Shown here: one piece after another, positions 6,045-6,493 of the stretch
How the letters are laid out: each line of letters opens with the position of its first letter
Numbering within the stretch: position 1 is the stretch's first letter
Assembly: GCA_963582685.1 (NCBI GenBank)
Contig: CAUZSM010000100.1
Span: forward strand, 1-6,493
From: CAUZSM01 sp963582685
Lineage (GTDB): Archaea > Thermoplasmatota > Poseidoniia > Poseidoniales > Thalassarchaeaceae
Length of the DNA: 6,493 bases
Direction of reading: 5' to 3'
Made by a program: the position numbers and the translations under genes
The notes under the pieces: generated by a model
Seen by the model: the letters and a program-made list of their open reading frames with translations, nothing else
What the model was told of the DNA's origin: nothing
The model's database searches: none

Positions 6045-6493
6045 ATGGCGCTCCTATTGCCACAAGCCACCTGTGCGCTTGACCGCGTTGGCGATGCTTC
6101 TGATGATGAGATTGCTGAGCGGATACGCGCAGCGAAACGGCTTCTTGGTGACCGGTTGCTGATATTGGGACATCACTACCAACGCGACTCAATTGTCGAA
6201 CATGCAGATGAGACCGGCGACTCCTTCGCACTATCCGAAATAGCAGCGGCTTCCAAAGCAGACCTAATCATGTTCTGCGGTGTCCACTTCATGGCTGAAT
6301 CCGCCGATATCCTCACCGCTGACCACCAAATCGTGGTAATGCCAAACACACGCGCGGGTTGCTCGATGGCAGACATGGCAAATCTGCCCGACGTCGCCGA
6401 GTGCTGGGAGTCACTGATTGACGAGTTCAACCTCGGCGACCCAATTGACAGGGATGACCCGGATGCACCTGCACCCGAAGGAGAATCCTATCT
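6045..6493 (+). CDS. nadA: Quinolinate synthase NadA, N-terminal 149 codons (cut by window edge)
   Basis: I translated this by hand. NadA condenses iminoaspartate with dihydroxyacetone phosphate to quinolinate, the precursor of NAD, using a [4Fe-4S] cluster. Visible landmarks: LGHHYQRD (41-48, with a catalytic-type His), the EHADETGDS substrate segment (52-60, Ser60), EIAAASKADLIMFCGVHFMAES (65-86 region), and TADHQIVVMPNTRAGCSMADMA (91-112 region). Cys106 is the first expected cluster ligand. The wording matches the long NadA type (about 350-380 aa), as in many bacteria, and not the short thermophile type. After the SMADMA helix there is an Asp/Pro-rich stretch (131-146) that looks like an insertion. 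Start ATG 6045 is well fixed: an in-frame TAA lies at 6027-6029 and a GAGGA SD sits 7 nt upstream. The other two cluster cysteines are beyond the edge. It is transcribed divergently from bud32. Confidence 0.95.
   Translation, partial: MALLLPQATCALDRVGDASDDEIAERIRAAKRLLGDRLLILGHHYQRDSIVEHADETGDSFALSEIAAASKADLIMFCGVHFMAESADILTADHQIVVMPNTRAGCSMADMANLPDVAECWESLIDEFNLGDPIDRDDPDAPAPEGESY

Noticed and set aside
5983..6430. Two minus-strand open frames opposite nadA
   Set aside because: The plus strand encodes unmistakable NadA motifs across this stretch, so these are shadows.
1..6493. Search for CRISPR arrays, transposases, terminal inverted repeats, tRNA or rRNA genes and defence or toxin-antitoxin systems
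   Set aside because: None was seen; gaps are all 108 bp or shorter and the genes are housekeeping or transport types.

Overview
The window most likely comes from an uncultivated euryarchaeon, with planktonic Marine Group II (Poseidoniales) the best guess. The domain call is fairly firm. It carries a stand-alone Bud32/PRPK-type kinase next to a HAM1-type NTP pyrophosphatase, a UPF0200-type nucleotide kinase, and Shine-Dalgarno sites matching the archaeal 16S tail. An archaeal TATA-like box lies before rdgB. The group-level call is inference from gene style (moderate GC, acidic proteins with low-complexity tails, a long-type NadA) and was not tested by phylogeny.

Layout. Seven genes run on the minus strand and one on the plus strand, tightly packed. 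Reading the minus strand from its upstream end (right to left): bud32 (5966-5256), a 108-bp gap with a probable promoter, rdgB (5147-4530), a 56-bp gap, an unrecognised two-TM acidic/Leu-Pro-rich protein (4473-3559), a 51-bp gap, an enoyl-CoA hydratase/crotonase (3507-2659), a 24-bp gap, an ABC ATPase (2634-1864), an ABC-2-like permease whose start overlaps or abuts the ATPase stop (1858 or 1867 down to 236), a 63-bp gap, and the first 57 codons of a UPF0200 kinase (172 to the left edge). A divergent gap of 78 bp separates bud32 from nadA (6045 to the right edge, plus strand, truncated).

How the genes relate. bud32 and rdgB form a housekeeping pair (t6A tRNA modification and nucleotide-pool sanitation) that is often linked in archaea. 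The ATPase and permease are one transporter of unknown substrate. The crotonase and the two-TM protein are probably co-transcribed with it, but no functional link can be shown. nadA starts the quinolinate branch of NAD synthesis and is transcribed divergently.

I found no mobile element, CRISPR array, tRNA, rRNA or defence system, and no clear new multi-gene system. The most interesting items are the internally duplicated ABC-2 permease, the unrecognised two-TM protein with an 11-residue Leu-Pro repeat, and an acidic insertion in NadA. No intergenic stretch exceeds 108 bp.
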